Source: Chloroflexi bacterium RBG_16_70_13 (GTDB lineage Bacteria > Chloroflexota > Limnocylindria > Limnocylindrales > CSP1-4). Taken from it: 14,278 bases of DNA. This document shows positions 1 to 6,302 of the stretch, one piece after another. Each line of letters starts with the position of its first letter. The first letter of the stretch is position 1. The notes beneath the pieces are model-generated. The model was not told the DNA's origin. It ran no database searches and worked only from the letters and a program-made list of their open reading frames with translations. The stretch lies in assembly GCA_001795245.1 (NCBI GenBank), contig MGOD01000017.1:7888-22165 (forward strand). The letters run 5' to 3'. The position numbers and the translations under genes were made by a program.

Positions 1-198
1 CGAGCCGGTCTCGAGGGCGGTGATCGCGATCACGCCCGCGACGAGGGCGATCGCGGACAGGTTGATGTAGTGCCGCTGGAGGGGCGTGGGTGCCGTCTCG
101 GGGACTGTCCGCGGCGGGGCGGCGTGGGACGCGGTGGCGGACGCCACGGGCTGGCGATCGAGGACGGGCATGCCCGGGTCCCAGCGGGGATCGTCCAT
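1..198 (-). CDS. Truncated membrane protein, N-terminal 66 residues
   Basis: An open frame starts at ATG (198-196) and runs off the left edge without a stop, so only the first 66 residues are visible. A Pro/Ala-rich cytoplasmic-looking stretch of about 43 residues (begins MDDPRWDPGM) is followed by a hydrophobic segment at about 45-62 (NLSAIALVAGVIAITAL), a probable first membrane helix. The start is supported by a TACACT -10 element ending 6 nt upstream of the ATG, which implies a leaderless mRNA; no Shine-Dalgarno is present. It is divergent from the small secreted protein at 413. No family is recognisable from this fragment. It is probably an integral or membrane-anchored protein. Confidence 0.6.
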   Translation of the reverse strand, partial: MDDPRWDPGMPVLDRQPVASATASHAAPPRTVPETAPTPLQRHYINLSAIALVAGVIAITALETGS

Positions 199-204
199 TC
201 GCCG

Positions 205-210
205 AGTGTA
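205..210 (-). promoter_or_regulatory. -10 element of a leaderless promoter
   Basis: TACACT on the minus strand ends 6 nt before the ATG at 198, so transcription should begin at or next to the start codon. The 12-mer GTACACTCGGCG that contains it recurs exactly at the sufU promoter (9503-9492). No convincing -35 is present. Confidence 0.45.
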
Positions 211-239
211 CCGGGCGCTACGATCCGGGCGACGTCACG

Positions 240-282
240 AGGGCCATCGCGGACCACTCCGTCGAACGTGACCGATGGCCCT
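240..282. repeat. Long inverted repeat between divergent genes
   Basis: AGGGCCATCG (240-249) and CGATGGCCCT (273-282) are perfect 10-bp inverted arms separated by 23 nt. The repeat lies in the 214-bp gap between the divergent genes at 198 and 413. A TTGACG hexamer (281-286) overlaps its right end but has no good -10 at the right distance. It could be an operator or an RNA hairpin; its function is unknown. Confidence 0.45.
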
Positions 283-412
283 TGACGTCCCGGGCGGCGC
301 GCCAGGACAGTCGGGGATCTGCGGGAGCGACGACGCGCGGTCCAGCAACGGCCGCCGGGACCGCGCCGAGCCACTGGCGAGACCGACCGCCGCTGGAATC
401 GGAGGTCTTCGG

Positions 413-799
413 ATGAGGAAGCTCCCGGCGTTGCTCGCGGCCGGCGCCCTTGCGCTCTCGCTCGCAGGACCCGCGACGGCCGCACCCGTCCAGAATCCGC
501 AGATGGGCTTGTGGGAGATCGTGTGCCCGGCCCCCGTCGGGACGGTCGTCGTCGTCGCCAAGAACGTGCCCGGCTGGTCGATCGAGGCCGCGCCCGGCAC
601 GCCGCCGATCCTCCTTCGATCGGCGTCGTTCAACATCTACGAGGGCGGCGTCCTCGTGGAGGGCCCGTTCGCGTGGTCCGCACCAAGCGGTCTCGCAGGC
701 AAGCTCGAGGGGCCGTGCCTGCTGCATCTCCATGGTGGCTCCATCGCCACATTCGACATCCGCTCCGACGCGACCTGGTTCCAGTTCCCCAGCTGGTAG
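413..799 (+). CDS. Small secreted protein of unknown function
   Basis: A 128-residue protein begins at ATG 413, 6 nt after a strong GGAGGT ribosome binding site; the open frame continues upstream, but that part lacks such a site. The N-terminus is a classical Sec signal peptide: MRK, a hydrophobic core (LPALLAAGALALSLAG) and a likely signal peptidase I site after PATA at about residue 23, leaving about 105 mature residues. The mature part is rich in beta-prone and aromatic residues and has two cysteines (IVCPAP and GPCLLH) that could form one disulfide. It ends WFQFPSW. I see no lipobox, sortase signal or known motif. It converges with the HxlR-family gene, 46 nt away. An extracytoplasmic location is well supported; its role is not. 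Confidence 0.75.
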   Translation: MRKLPALLAAGALALSLAGPATAAPVQNPQMGLWEIVCPAPVGTVVVVAKNVPGWSIEAAPGTPPILLRSASFNIYEGGVLVEGPFAWSAPSGLAGKLEGPCLLHLHGGSIATFDIRSDATWFQFPSW

Positions 800-845
800 G
801 ACGCCGAAGCGACTCGACCGACGGCACCGTCCGGCCGGGGATCGC

Positions 846-1298
846 CTAGACGCTGCGGGCCTCGTCCAGCGCGTCGTCGCCGGCGACGCCACCGCAGGTC
901 GGGCAATACCAGCGGGCCTCGAGCGGCGTCCCGCACGCGGCGTGGCGGAGGACCTCGTGGTCGCCGCCCGCCGCATCGGCGTGCAGGGCCCCCCAGTCGG
1001 CCAGCAGGCGGATGGCGCCGCCGAGGGCGCGGCCCTCGAGCGTGAGCCGGTACTCGAAGCGGGGCGGCCGCTCGGCGTAGGCGGTCGAGGTCACGAGGCC
1101 ATCGGCCTCCAGGCGGCGCAACCGGGCGGCCAGGATGTTCGGGGCGATGCCGGCGACCGCCGCCCGGAGCTCACCGTACCGGAGCGGCCCCCCGAGGAGC
1201 GCAGCCACGAGTTGCGGGCTCCAGCGGTCGCCGACCCGATCGAGCGCCGCAGCGAGCGGGTTCGCCGCGGCCCCGGGACGATCGTGCGCACGCGCCAT
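846..1298 (-). CDS. HxlR-family winged-helix regulator with C-terminal zinc ribbon
   Basis: A 150-residue protein from ATG 1298, chosen because a TACCAT -10 ends 6 nt upstream (leaderless). Residues about 12-105 match the HxlR DNA-binding domain: NPLAAALDRVGDRWSPQLVAALLGGPLRYGEL... with the recognition-helix segment (IAPNILAARLRRLEADGLV) and the wing (ERPPRFEYRLTLEGRAL). HxlR proteins are usually dimeric repressors, several of which respond to electrophiles or oxidants. The family typically ends after this domain; here about 45 more residues hold Cys and Cys-x2-Cys (HAACGTPLEARWYCPTCGG), which looks like a small zinc ribbon or metal/redox switch. The gene is divergent from the HtrA-like protease at 1401, and a palindrome in the shared gap is a plausible site for this regulator. 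The family is well supported; the ligand is unknown. Confidence 0.85.
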   Translation of the reverse strand: MARAHDRPGAAANPLAAALDRVGDRWSPQLVAALLGGPLRYGELRAAVAGIAPNILAARLRRLEADGLVTSTAYAERPPRFEYRLTLEGRALGGAIRLLADWGALHADAAGGDHEVLRHAACGTPLEARWYCPTCGGVAGDDALDEARSV

Positions 1299-1304
1299 GG
1301 GCGA

Positions 1305-1310
1305 ATGGTA
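1305..1310 (-). promoter_or_regulatory. -10 element of leaderless hxlR-family promoter
   Basis: TACCAT on the minus strand is followed by 6 nt and then the ATG at 1298. The spacing matches the promoters at 205-210 and 9595-9600. No clear -35 is seen. Confidence 0.4.
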
Positions 1311-1353
1311 GGCGACGTTCGCCGGGCCGCTTGCGCCGCGCCGGGAAACGCGA

Positions 1354-1359
1354 TAGGTT
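1354..1359 (+). promoter_or_regulatory. Possible -10 element for the serine protease gene
   Basis: TAGGTT fits TAnnnT and would place the start of transcription near 1366, inside the palindrome at 1363-1379. Binding there would block transcription of the protease gene. This is inferred from spacing only. Confidence 0.3.
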
Positions 1360-1362
1360 GTC

Positions 1363-1379
1363 ACTTGCATTCTGCAAGT
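1363..1379. promoter_or_regulatory. Perfect 17-bp palindrome, candidate HxlR-family operator
   Basis: ACTTGCA-TTC-TGCAAGT is a perfect 7-bp inverted repeat with a 3-nt centre, AT-richer than its surroundings. It lies between the divergent HxlR-family gene and the protease gene, just downstream of the TAGGTT element. The size and symmetry suit a dimeric winged-helix regulator. Assignment to the neighbouring regulator is by location. Confidence 0.55.
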
Positions 1380-1400
1380 ATGTCATGGAGCACCCGCCCG

Positions 1401-2318
1401 ATGTCCCTTCTCGACGACCTCTCCTCGGCCATCAGCGGGGCGGCCCAGGCCGCCTCCCCCAGCGTCGTCGGCATTGGCGCCCGAATCCGCGGCTCGGGCG
1501 TCGTGGTCGGCCCCGACCGCGTCATGACGAACGCCCACAACCTCCGCGGCGAGGAGGTCACGGTGAGCTTCGCCGACGGCCGATCCCTCCGCGGCCGCGT
1601 CGCCGGCACGGACCTCGACGGCGATCTCGCGGTCATCGACGTCGCGACGGAGGGTGCGCCCGCGCTCGCCTGGGCCGAGGGGGGCGTGATCGTCGGGAGC
1701 GTCGTCTTCGGCCTCGCGGCGACGAGCGGCGGCCCGGCCCGGGTGACCGTGGGGACGGTCTCGGCCGTCGCCCGCGCCTTCCGCGGACCCGGCGGGCGGC
1801 GCATCTCGGGCAGCCTCGAGCACACCGCCCCGATGGCGCCGGGCTCATCGGGCGGTCCGATCGTCGACGCCGCCGGGCGGCTTGTCGGCCTGAACACCCA
1901 CCGTGTCGGGGAGGGCTTCTATCTCGCCCGGGCCGCCGACGCCTCGCTCCGTGAGCGGGTGGAGGCCCTCGCCGGCGGCACGTCCGTGGAGCGGCCGCGG
2001 CTCGGGATCGTCGTCGCCCCGGCGCACGTGGCCAGGCGCCTGCGCCGCTCGGTCGGGCTTCCGGACCGCGACGGTCTCCTCGTCCGCGGGGTTGACGACG
2101 GTTCGCCCGCAGCAGGTGCCGGGGTCCGCGAGGGCGACCTCGTCGTCCGCGTCGCCGGCACGGATGTCGACGATGCCGACGCGCTCCTCGACGCGATGGC
2201 CGGCGCGAGCGGGCCGATCGACGTCGTGGTCGTTCGCGGCACCGATGAGCTGACACTCAGCGCCGACCTCGGTGGCGGCTCCCCGGGCGGCGGCTCCGGC
2301 GGCTCGCGGCCGAACTGA
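1401..2318 (+). CDS. HtrA-like trypsin-fold serine protease with one PDZ domain
   Basis: A 305-residue S1C-type protease. The triad is readable: His46 in TNAHNL, Asp75 in GDLAVIDV, and Ser150 in APGSSGGPIVD. Residues about 15-190 form the protease domain, and about 200-290 a PDZ domain (LGIVVAP... GSPAAGAGVREGDLVVRVAG). A Gly/Ser-rich tail follows (GGGSPGGGSGGS). DegP/HtrA proteins normally have a signal peptide or membrane anchor; none is seen here, so a cytoplasmic location is likely, unless the protein is exported by another route. The start at 1401 has GGAG 10 nt upstream; an in-frame ATG at 1380 would add seven residues (MSWSTRP) but has no ribosome site. It is divergent from the HxlR-family regulator and convergent with purE. 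The likely role is proteolysis or quality control; substrates are unknown. Confidence 0.85.
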   Translation: MSLLDDLSSAISGAAQAASPSVVGIGARIRGSGVVVGPDRVMTNAHNLRGEEVTVSFADGRSLRGRVAGTDLDGDLAVIDVATEGAPALAWAEGGVIVGSVVFGLAATSGGPARVTVGTVSAVARAFRGPGGRRISGSLEHTAPMAPGSSGGPIVDAAGRLVGLNTHRVGEGFYLARAADASLRERVEALAGGTSVERPRLGIVVAPAHVARRLRRSVGLPDRDGLLVRGVDDGSPAAGAGVREGDLVVRVAGTDVDDADALLDAMAGASGPIDVVVVRGTDELTLSADLGGGSPGGGSGGSRPN

Positions 2319-2322
2319 CCCG

Positions 2323-2345
2323 GCGCCCGGGGCCTGATCGGGCGC
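2323..2345. terminator. Hairpin between convergent protease and purE genes
   Basis: GCGCCCG (2323-2329) and CGGGCGC (2339-2345) form a 7-bp GC stem with a 9-nt loop in the 26-bp gap between convergent stop codons, overlapping the purE stop. There is no U-run on either strand, so this is a candidate bidirectional terminator by position and stem only. Confidence 0.4.
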
Positions 2346-2845
2346 TACGCCAGCGGCGCCTCGTTGGACGGGTCGTCCGCGACCATCCGCGTCTGCTCGG
2401 CGCGGTACTCCAGGAGCCGTTCGGCGAGGGCCGGGTCGCTCAGCGCGAGGATCTCGATCGCCAGGATCGCCGCGTTCTCGGCGTTGCCGATCGCGACCGT
2501 CGCGACCGGGATCCCGCGTGGCATCTGGACGATGGAGAGGAGCGAGTCGAGGCCGCCGAGGTGCTGTGTCGGGATCGGCAGGCCGATCACCGGCAGGGTC
2601 GTCTTGGCGGCGATGATGCCGGCGAGGTGGGCCGCCCCGCCGGCTCCGGCGATGACGACACGGATCCCCCGACCCGCGGCGGTCTCGGCGTAGCGGAAGG
2701 CGAGATCCGGGCTCCGATGGGCGGAGATCACCCGCAACTCGGACGGCACCTCGAGCATCTCGAGAAGGGCCATCGCCTTCTCGAGGATCGGGAAGTCGGA
2801 CCGGCTGCCGCCGACGATCCCGACGATCGGGCCATGCTCGCCCAT
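2345..2845 (-). CDS. purE: N5-carboxyaminoimidazole ribonucleotide mutase PurE
   Basis: A 166-residue class I PurE, which converts N5-CAIR to CAIR in purine synthesis; it works with PurK, encoded directly upstream. Family motifs are present in order: GSRSDFPILEKA (phosphate loop, usually GSxSD), SAHRSPD with the catalytic His, the GAGGAAHLAG loop, LPVIGLPI, and LDSLLSIVQMPRGIPVATVAIGNAENAAILA. The start is ATG 2845, 7 nt after a perfect AGGAGG; the frame extends to a TTG at 2872, but that would overlap purK and has no such site. The gap from the purK stop is 14 nt, so the two are almost certainly co-transcribed. Length is normal for the family. Confidence 0.95.
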   Translation of the reverse strand: MGEHGPIVGIVGGSRSDFPILEKAMALLEMLEVPSELRVISAHRSPDLAFRYAETAAGRGIRVVIAGAGGAAHLAGIIAAKTTLPVIGLPIPTQHLGGLDSLLSIVQMPRGIPVATVAIGNAENAAILAIEILALSDPALAERLLEYRAEQTRMVADDPSNEAPLA

Positions 2846-2859
2846 CGACTCGCCTCCTC

Positions 2860-4641
2860 TCACCCGTCCCAACGGATCCTGGCCGCGGCTGCGCGGGCCG
2901 CCTCGAGCGCCGCCTCCCGCGTCCGGGCCACGACCGTGACGTGGCCCATCATCCGTCCCTGGCCGACGCGACGCTCGTCGTACAGGTGGAGGTGGACGTC
3001 GGTCGCCTCGAGGACGGCCTCGATGCCGGCGGCCCGGGCCTCGCGGTCGGGCCCCGTGCCGAGGAGACAGGCGGTCGCGGCGGCGCCCCGGAGGTCGGTC
3101 GATCCGAGGGGCAGGCCGCAGATGGCGCGGACATGCTGCTCGAACTGGCTCGTCGTGGCCGCATCGGTCGTCCAGAGCCCACCGTCGTGCGCCCGCGGGC
3201 TGAGCTCGTCGACGAAAAGGGTTCCGTCGGGCATGAGGAGGAGCTCGGCGGCCAGGAGGCCGACCAGGCCCATCCCGGTCGCGAGGCCCGTCACGAGGGC
3301 GATCGCGGCCGCCTCGGTCGCCGGCGCGATGCCGGCCGGCGCGCTCGCCCCGACGAGCGTGCCGCGTCGGCGGACCGCGCGAGCGACGGGATAGCCGCGG
3401 ACGAGGCCGTCGACGCCGCGGGCGACGATCGCGACGAGCTCCGCCTCGGCGGCAAGCTCCCGCTCGAGGAGCATCGGGCGTCCGGCGGCCGACTCGGCGG
3501 CGAGGAGGATCTCGGCGGCCGCGATATCGCCGGCGTCTTGAGGGTCGTCGATCTGGACCTCGCCCCGGCCGTCATGGCCGCCGAGCGACGCGGTGAGGCG
3601 GAGTGATGCGCCGAGCTCGGCAATGCCCGCCCGGAGCTCGTCGCCGTTCGAGACCACGCGCCACGGCGCGACGGTGGCGCCGTTGGCTTCGAGGAAGCGC
3701 CGTTCGGCGAGGCGGTCGTGGGTCAGCTTCAGGGCGTAGGGCCCCGGCCGGAAGACGGCCCGGTCGTCGTCGAGCTCCCGGACCAGCTCGAGCGAGACGT
3801 CCTCCAGGGCCGTGGTGATCACGGCGCAGCCGGCGGCCAGCCGCCGGGCCGCCTCGATGTCGTCGTGGCGCCCGACCTCGACCCGATCGGCCACCGCCGC
3901 GGCCGGGCAGGCAGGGTCGGGGTCGAGGACCGCCACCCGGTAGCCGAGGCCCCGGGCGGCGAGGGCGGTCATCCGGCCGAGGTGACCGCCGCCCAGGATC
4001 CCGATCGTCGCCGGCGGCATGATCGCCGGCACCCGGAAGCCGAGGGCCTTGTAGACGCCGAGGATCCAGCTCGTCTTCGAGTGTGTGTAGCGCAGGGCGT
4101 CGATGCCCTCGCCGCGGGTGATCCGGGTCTTCAGGTCGGCGTACTGGCGAAGCAGCCCGGGATCCTTCCGGAGGGCGTCGCGGAAGGCGAGGTCGCGGGG
4201 CATGTCGCCGCCGACCGGCTGGACGTGGAGGTGGATCCGGAACTCGTCCCCGCCGAGGTCCACGGCGCCCACGAGCATGGGACGCGTCGAAGGCCATGGA
4301 TCGGGGCCCGGCTGCGGCCCGAAGCCGAAGCCGTACAGGAGCTCCACGACCGCCGGGATCTGCCCGGGCTCGACCTCGACCGAGAGATCGACGATGCCCT
4401 TGCCCGGCAGGCCGGGGACAGCGGTGCTGCCGATGTGCTCGACGACCAGGTCTGGTCGCCGACGCCGGACCATCGCCGCGATCGTGGCGGCGACCTCGGT
4501 CGTTCGCGGATCCCAGTCGCGGATCCGGGCGTCCCGCCGCTCGTAGGGCCGGATCGCGAGGTCGGGGAGGTCAGTGCGGGCGGGACGGACACCCTCGGGA
4601 TCGGTCACGGGGTCGAAGTGTAGGCGCTGGCAGGTGGCCAT
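2860..4641 (-). CDS. purK: Fusion: GrpB/UPF0157 domain plus PurK
   Basis: One 593-residue frame. Residues about 30-205 are a GrpB-like domain (UPF0157, nucleotidyltransferase fold): EHIGSTAVPGLPGKGIVDLSVEV at 68-90, FRIHLHV at 134-140, then YTHSKTSWILG. Residues 208-593 are PurK, the ATP-dependent N5-CAIR synthetase of the ATP-grasp fold: GILGGGHLGRM, LGGHDGRG, FVDELSPRAHDGG, TSQFEQHVRAICGLPLGST, GRMMGHVTVV. No stop separates the domains; an internal ATG at 4020 could start PurK alone but has no clear ribosome site. Several PurK residues differ from the usual family (HNSGH becomes HDGGL, and LGYDGKG becomes GGHDGRG). The start is taken as ATG 4641; GTG 4608, 8 nt after a TACACT element, is a serious alternative. 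PurE is co-transcribed. GrpB domains are known as fusions to CoaE in mycobacteria; fusion to PurK is unfamiliar to me. Confidence 0.85.
   Translation of the reverse strand: MATCQRLHFDPVTDPEGVRPARTDLPDLAIRPYERRDARIRDWDPRTTEVAATIAAMVRRRRPDLVVEHIGSTAVPGLPGKGIVDLSVEVEPGQIPAVVELLYGFGFGPQPGPDPWPSTRPMLVGAVDLGGDEFRIHLHVQPVGGDMPRDLAFRDALRKDPGLLRQYADLKTRITRGEGIDALRYTHSKTSWILGVYKALGFRVPAIMPPATIGILGGGHLGRMTALAARGLGYRVAVLDPDPACPAAAVADRVEVGRHDDIEAARRLAAGCAVITTALEDVSLELVRELDDDRAVFRPGPYALKLTHDRLAERRFLEANGATVAPWRVVSNGDELRAGIAELGASLRLTASLGGHDGRGEVQIDDPQDAGDIAAAEILLAAESAAGRPMLLERELAAEAELVAIVARGVDGLVRGYPVARAVRRRGTLVGASAPAGIAPATEAAAIALVTGLATGMGLVGLLAAELLLMPDGTLFVDELSPRAHDGGLWTTDAATTSQFEQHVRAICGLPLGSTDLRGAAATACLLGTGPDREARAAGIEAVLEATDVHLHLYDERRVGQGRMMGHVTVVARTREAALEAARAAAARIRWDG
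4617..4622 (-). promoter_or_regulatory. Possible -10 element for the grpB-purK gene
   Basis: TACACT on the minus strand lies 8 nt before the in-frame GTG at 4608. If used, the protein would start there (about 11 residues shorter) from a nearly leaderless mRNA. The element falls inside the coding frame if the ATG at 4641 is used instead. Confidence 0.3.
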
Positions 4642-4710
4642 CGAGCGGGCGCCCCAAAACGCGTCGACGGCGGGAGGCAGACGGTCTCCTCGGTGGGCGC
4701 GAACAGGCCC

Positions 4711-4780
4711 GGCCGGACGGGCCGAGCGAACCCTGGAGATCGGGCCGTCCGGCCAGGGTGGGTCGGCTGCGGCGGCCGGA
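4711..4780 (+). other. Alternative hairpins in the leader of the stress-protein gene
   Basis: GGCCGGACGG (4711-4720) pairs perfectly with CCGTCCGGCC (4745-4754). That second arm also overlaps TCCGGCC (4748-4754), which pairs with GGCCGGA (4774-4780). CCCTGG (4731-4736) pairs with CCAGGG (4753-4758). The three pairings exclude one another at least in part. The region lies 28-97 nt before the start codon at 4808. It could be an RNA leader switch, an operator cluster, or GC-rich chance. Confidence 0.3.
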
Positions 4781-4807
4781 TCATGGACGCACGAAGGAGG
4801 TCCTTCC

Positions 4808-5758
4808 GTGCGAGTCCTGTTCGCCACGGACGGGTCGCGCTCCGCCGATCGGGCCCGCGACCTGCTCGCCCATCTCCCCTGGCCCGATGGCACGAGCTTC
4901 AGCGTCGTCTACGCGCTCGAGGCGCGCGGCGAGCTCTTCTCCGCGCCGTGGATGTCGCCTGCGCCGCCCGAGCTCGACTCCGTCGAGGCCGAGCTCCTGC
5001 GTCACGCCGACGTCACCCTGGACGACGCCGTCCGGACCCTCGAGCGCCCCGGCCGCTCCGTCGAGCGGCTGACCCTCCGGGGTCGCCCGGCATCCGCGAT
5101 CGTCGAGGAGGCCCGCGCCTGGAAGGCCGACCTCGTCGTCCTCGGCAATCGCGGGCACGGCCCGATCGCTTCGATGGTGCTCGGCTCGGTGTCCACGGAA
5201 GTCGTCGACCACGCCCCGTGCCCGGTGCTCGTCGTGCGAGACGCCGCGATCGACTCGATCGTCTTCGCCGAGGACGGCTCACCCGGCGCCGAGCGGGTCG
5301 CTCGAGCCCTGCGGAGCTGGCCGGTCCTGCAGGGCCTCCCGATCGATGTCGTGTCCGTCGCCGAGACATCGATGCCCTGGAGCGCCGGGATGACCGCAGG
5401 CCTCTACGAGGAGGTCGCCGCGACGTACGCGCGGGATGTCGAGCTCGCCCGGGAATCCACGCTGGCGCTGGCCGACCGCAGCGCGGCGGCCCTCCGAAGC
5501 GGCGGCATGACCGCCGTCCCCCACCTCCTCGAGGGCGACCCCGCCGACCGGATCGTCGAGTTCGCGCTGTCGCGACCCCGCTCGCTCGTCGTCGTCGGGA
5601 CGCGGGGCCACGGCGGGCTCGCCCGGCTCATCCTCGGATCCGTCGCCCGGAATGTGCTCCTCCACGCACCTGGCTCGGTCCTCATCGTTCGCGAATGGCG
5701 GAACGGGGCCGGAGCGGAGACGCCGGCGTCGGTCGGGACGGCGAGCCGCGGCGCATGA
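4808..5758 (+). CDS. Tandem universal stress protein (two USP domains)
   Basis: A 316-residue protein from GTG 4808, 6 nt after a strong GGAGGT ribosome site; the open frame continues upstream without one. It contains two USP folds: domain 1 at about 1-145 begins VRVLFATDGS and contains GNRGHG-x9-GSVS; domain 2 at about 150-300 begins IDSIVFAEDGS and contains GTRGHG-x9-GSVA. Both keep the G-x2-G-x9-G-S/T motif of ATP-binding USPs. Such proteins are cytoplasmic nucleotide-binding stress factors of varied function. A short Ala/Gly-rich tail follows. The gene is divergent from grpB-purK and convergent with the mec-like gene, 61 nt away. The family is certain; the specific role is not. Confidence 0.93.
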   Translation: MRVLFATDGSRSADRARDLLAHLPWPDGTSFSVVYALEARGELFSAPWMSPAPPELDSVEAELLRHADVTLDDAVRTLERPGRSVERLTLRGRPASAIVEEARAWKADLVVLGNRGHGPIASMVLGSVSTEVVDHAPCPVLVVRDAAIDSIVFAEDGSPGAERVARALRSWPVLQGLPIDVVSVAETSMPWSAGMTAGLYEEVAATYARDVELARESTLALADRSAAALRSGGMTAVPHLLEGDPADRIVEFALSRPRSLVVVGTRGHGGLARLILGSVARNVLLHAPGSVLIVREWRNGAGAETPASVGTASRGA

Positions 5759-5819
5759 CCTGAGCCCGCGCATCGGGCAGCCCGCGTCACGACGCCCCGC
5801 CCGCCCGCGGGACAGGTCG

Positions 5820-6302
5820 TCAGCCGCCGGCGATCGTGATCTCGTGCACGGTCCCGTCGACGATCCGCCAGGCCCGCAGGCCGGGTTCCCCGGTCGCCGG
5901 GTCAGCCTCGCCGGGATGGAGCGAGACGAGGACGTACAGGGCATCCGGGTAGAAGGCAAGCCCGATGTCAGTCGGCGACGGCCGGGCGGGTGAGGCGACG
6001 TGGCTGTGGACGATGGCCCAGAACACCGTGTCCGCGTCGTCCGTGGCGATCGTCAGGCGAAGGAGATCGTCCGAGTCGATCTCGTAGCGGAACGGCGAGG
6101 CCGCCCGGTTCCGGGTGGGCTCCCAGCGAAGGGCGCGCCCGCCGGCGGCAGCGGGTCGATCGCCGACGATGACCCCGCAGGCCTCGTTCGGCTGCTCGGC
6201 CCGGGCGTGGGCCACGATCGCCGCCCGGATCGCGGCGGGGATCTCGACCTCGACTGGCCCCGGATGCCGTGTCGGGTCCGCGGCTGTCGCGCCCGTCACC
6301 AC
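5820..6302 (-). CDS. mec: Mec-like JAMM metalloprotease (CysO-cysteine hydrolase)
   Basis: A 160-residue JAB/MPN-domain protein. The JAMM zinc motif is complete: Glu in NEACGVIVGD, then HSHVASPARPSPTD (H-x-H-x7-S-x2-D). In Mycobacterium tuberculosis the homologue Mec releases cysteine from the CysO-cysteine adduct; the next three genes upstream encode CysM, CysO and a CysO-activating enzyme, so the same role is strongly indicated. Two adjacent GTG codons (6302 and 6299) can start the protein; the second forms a GTGA overlap with the cysM stop, indicating translational coupling. It is the last gene of the operon. A generic JAMM peptidase of other specificity is the alternative, which context makes unlikely. 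Confidence 0.9.
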   Translation of the reverse strand: MVTGATAADPTRHPGPVEVEIPAAIRAAIVAHARAEQPNEACGVIVGDRPAAAGGRALRWEPTRNRAASPFRYEIDSDDLLRLTIATDDADTVFWAIVHSHVASPARPSPTDIGLAFYPDALYVLVSLHPGEADPATGEPGLRAWRIVDGTVHEITIAGG

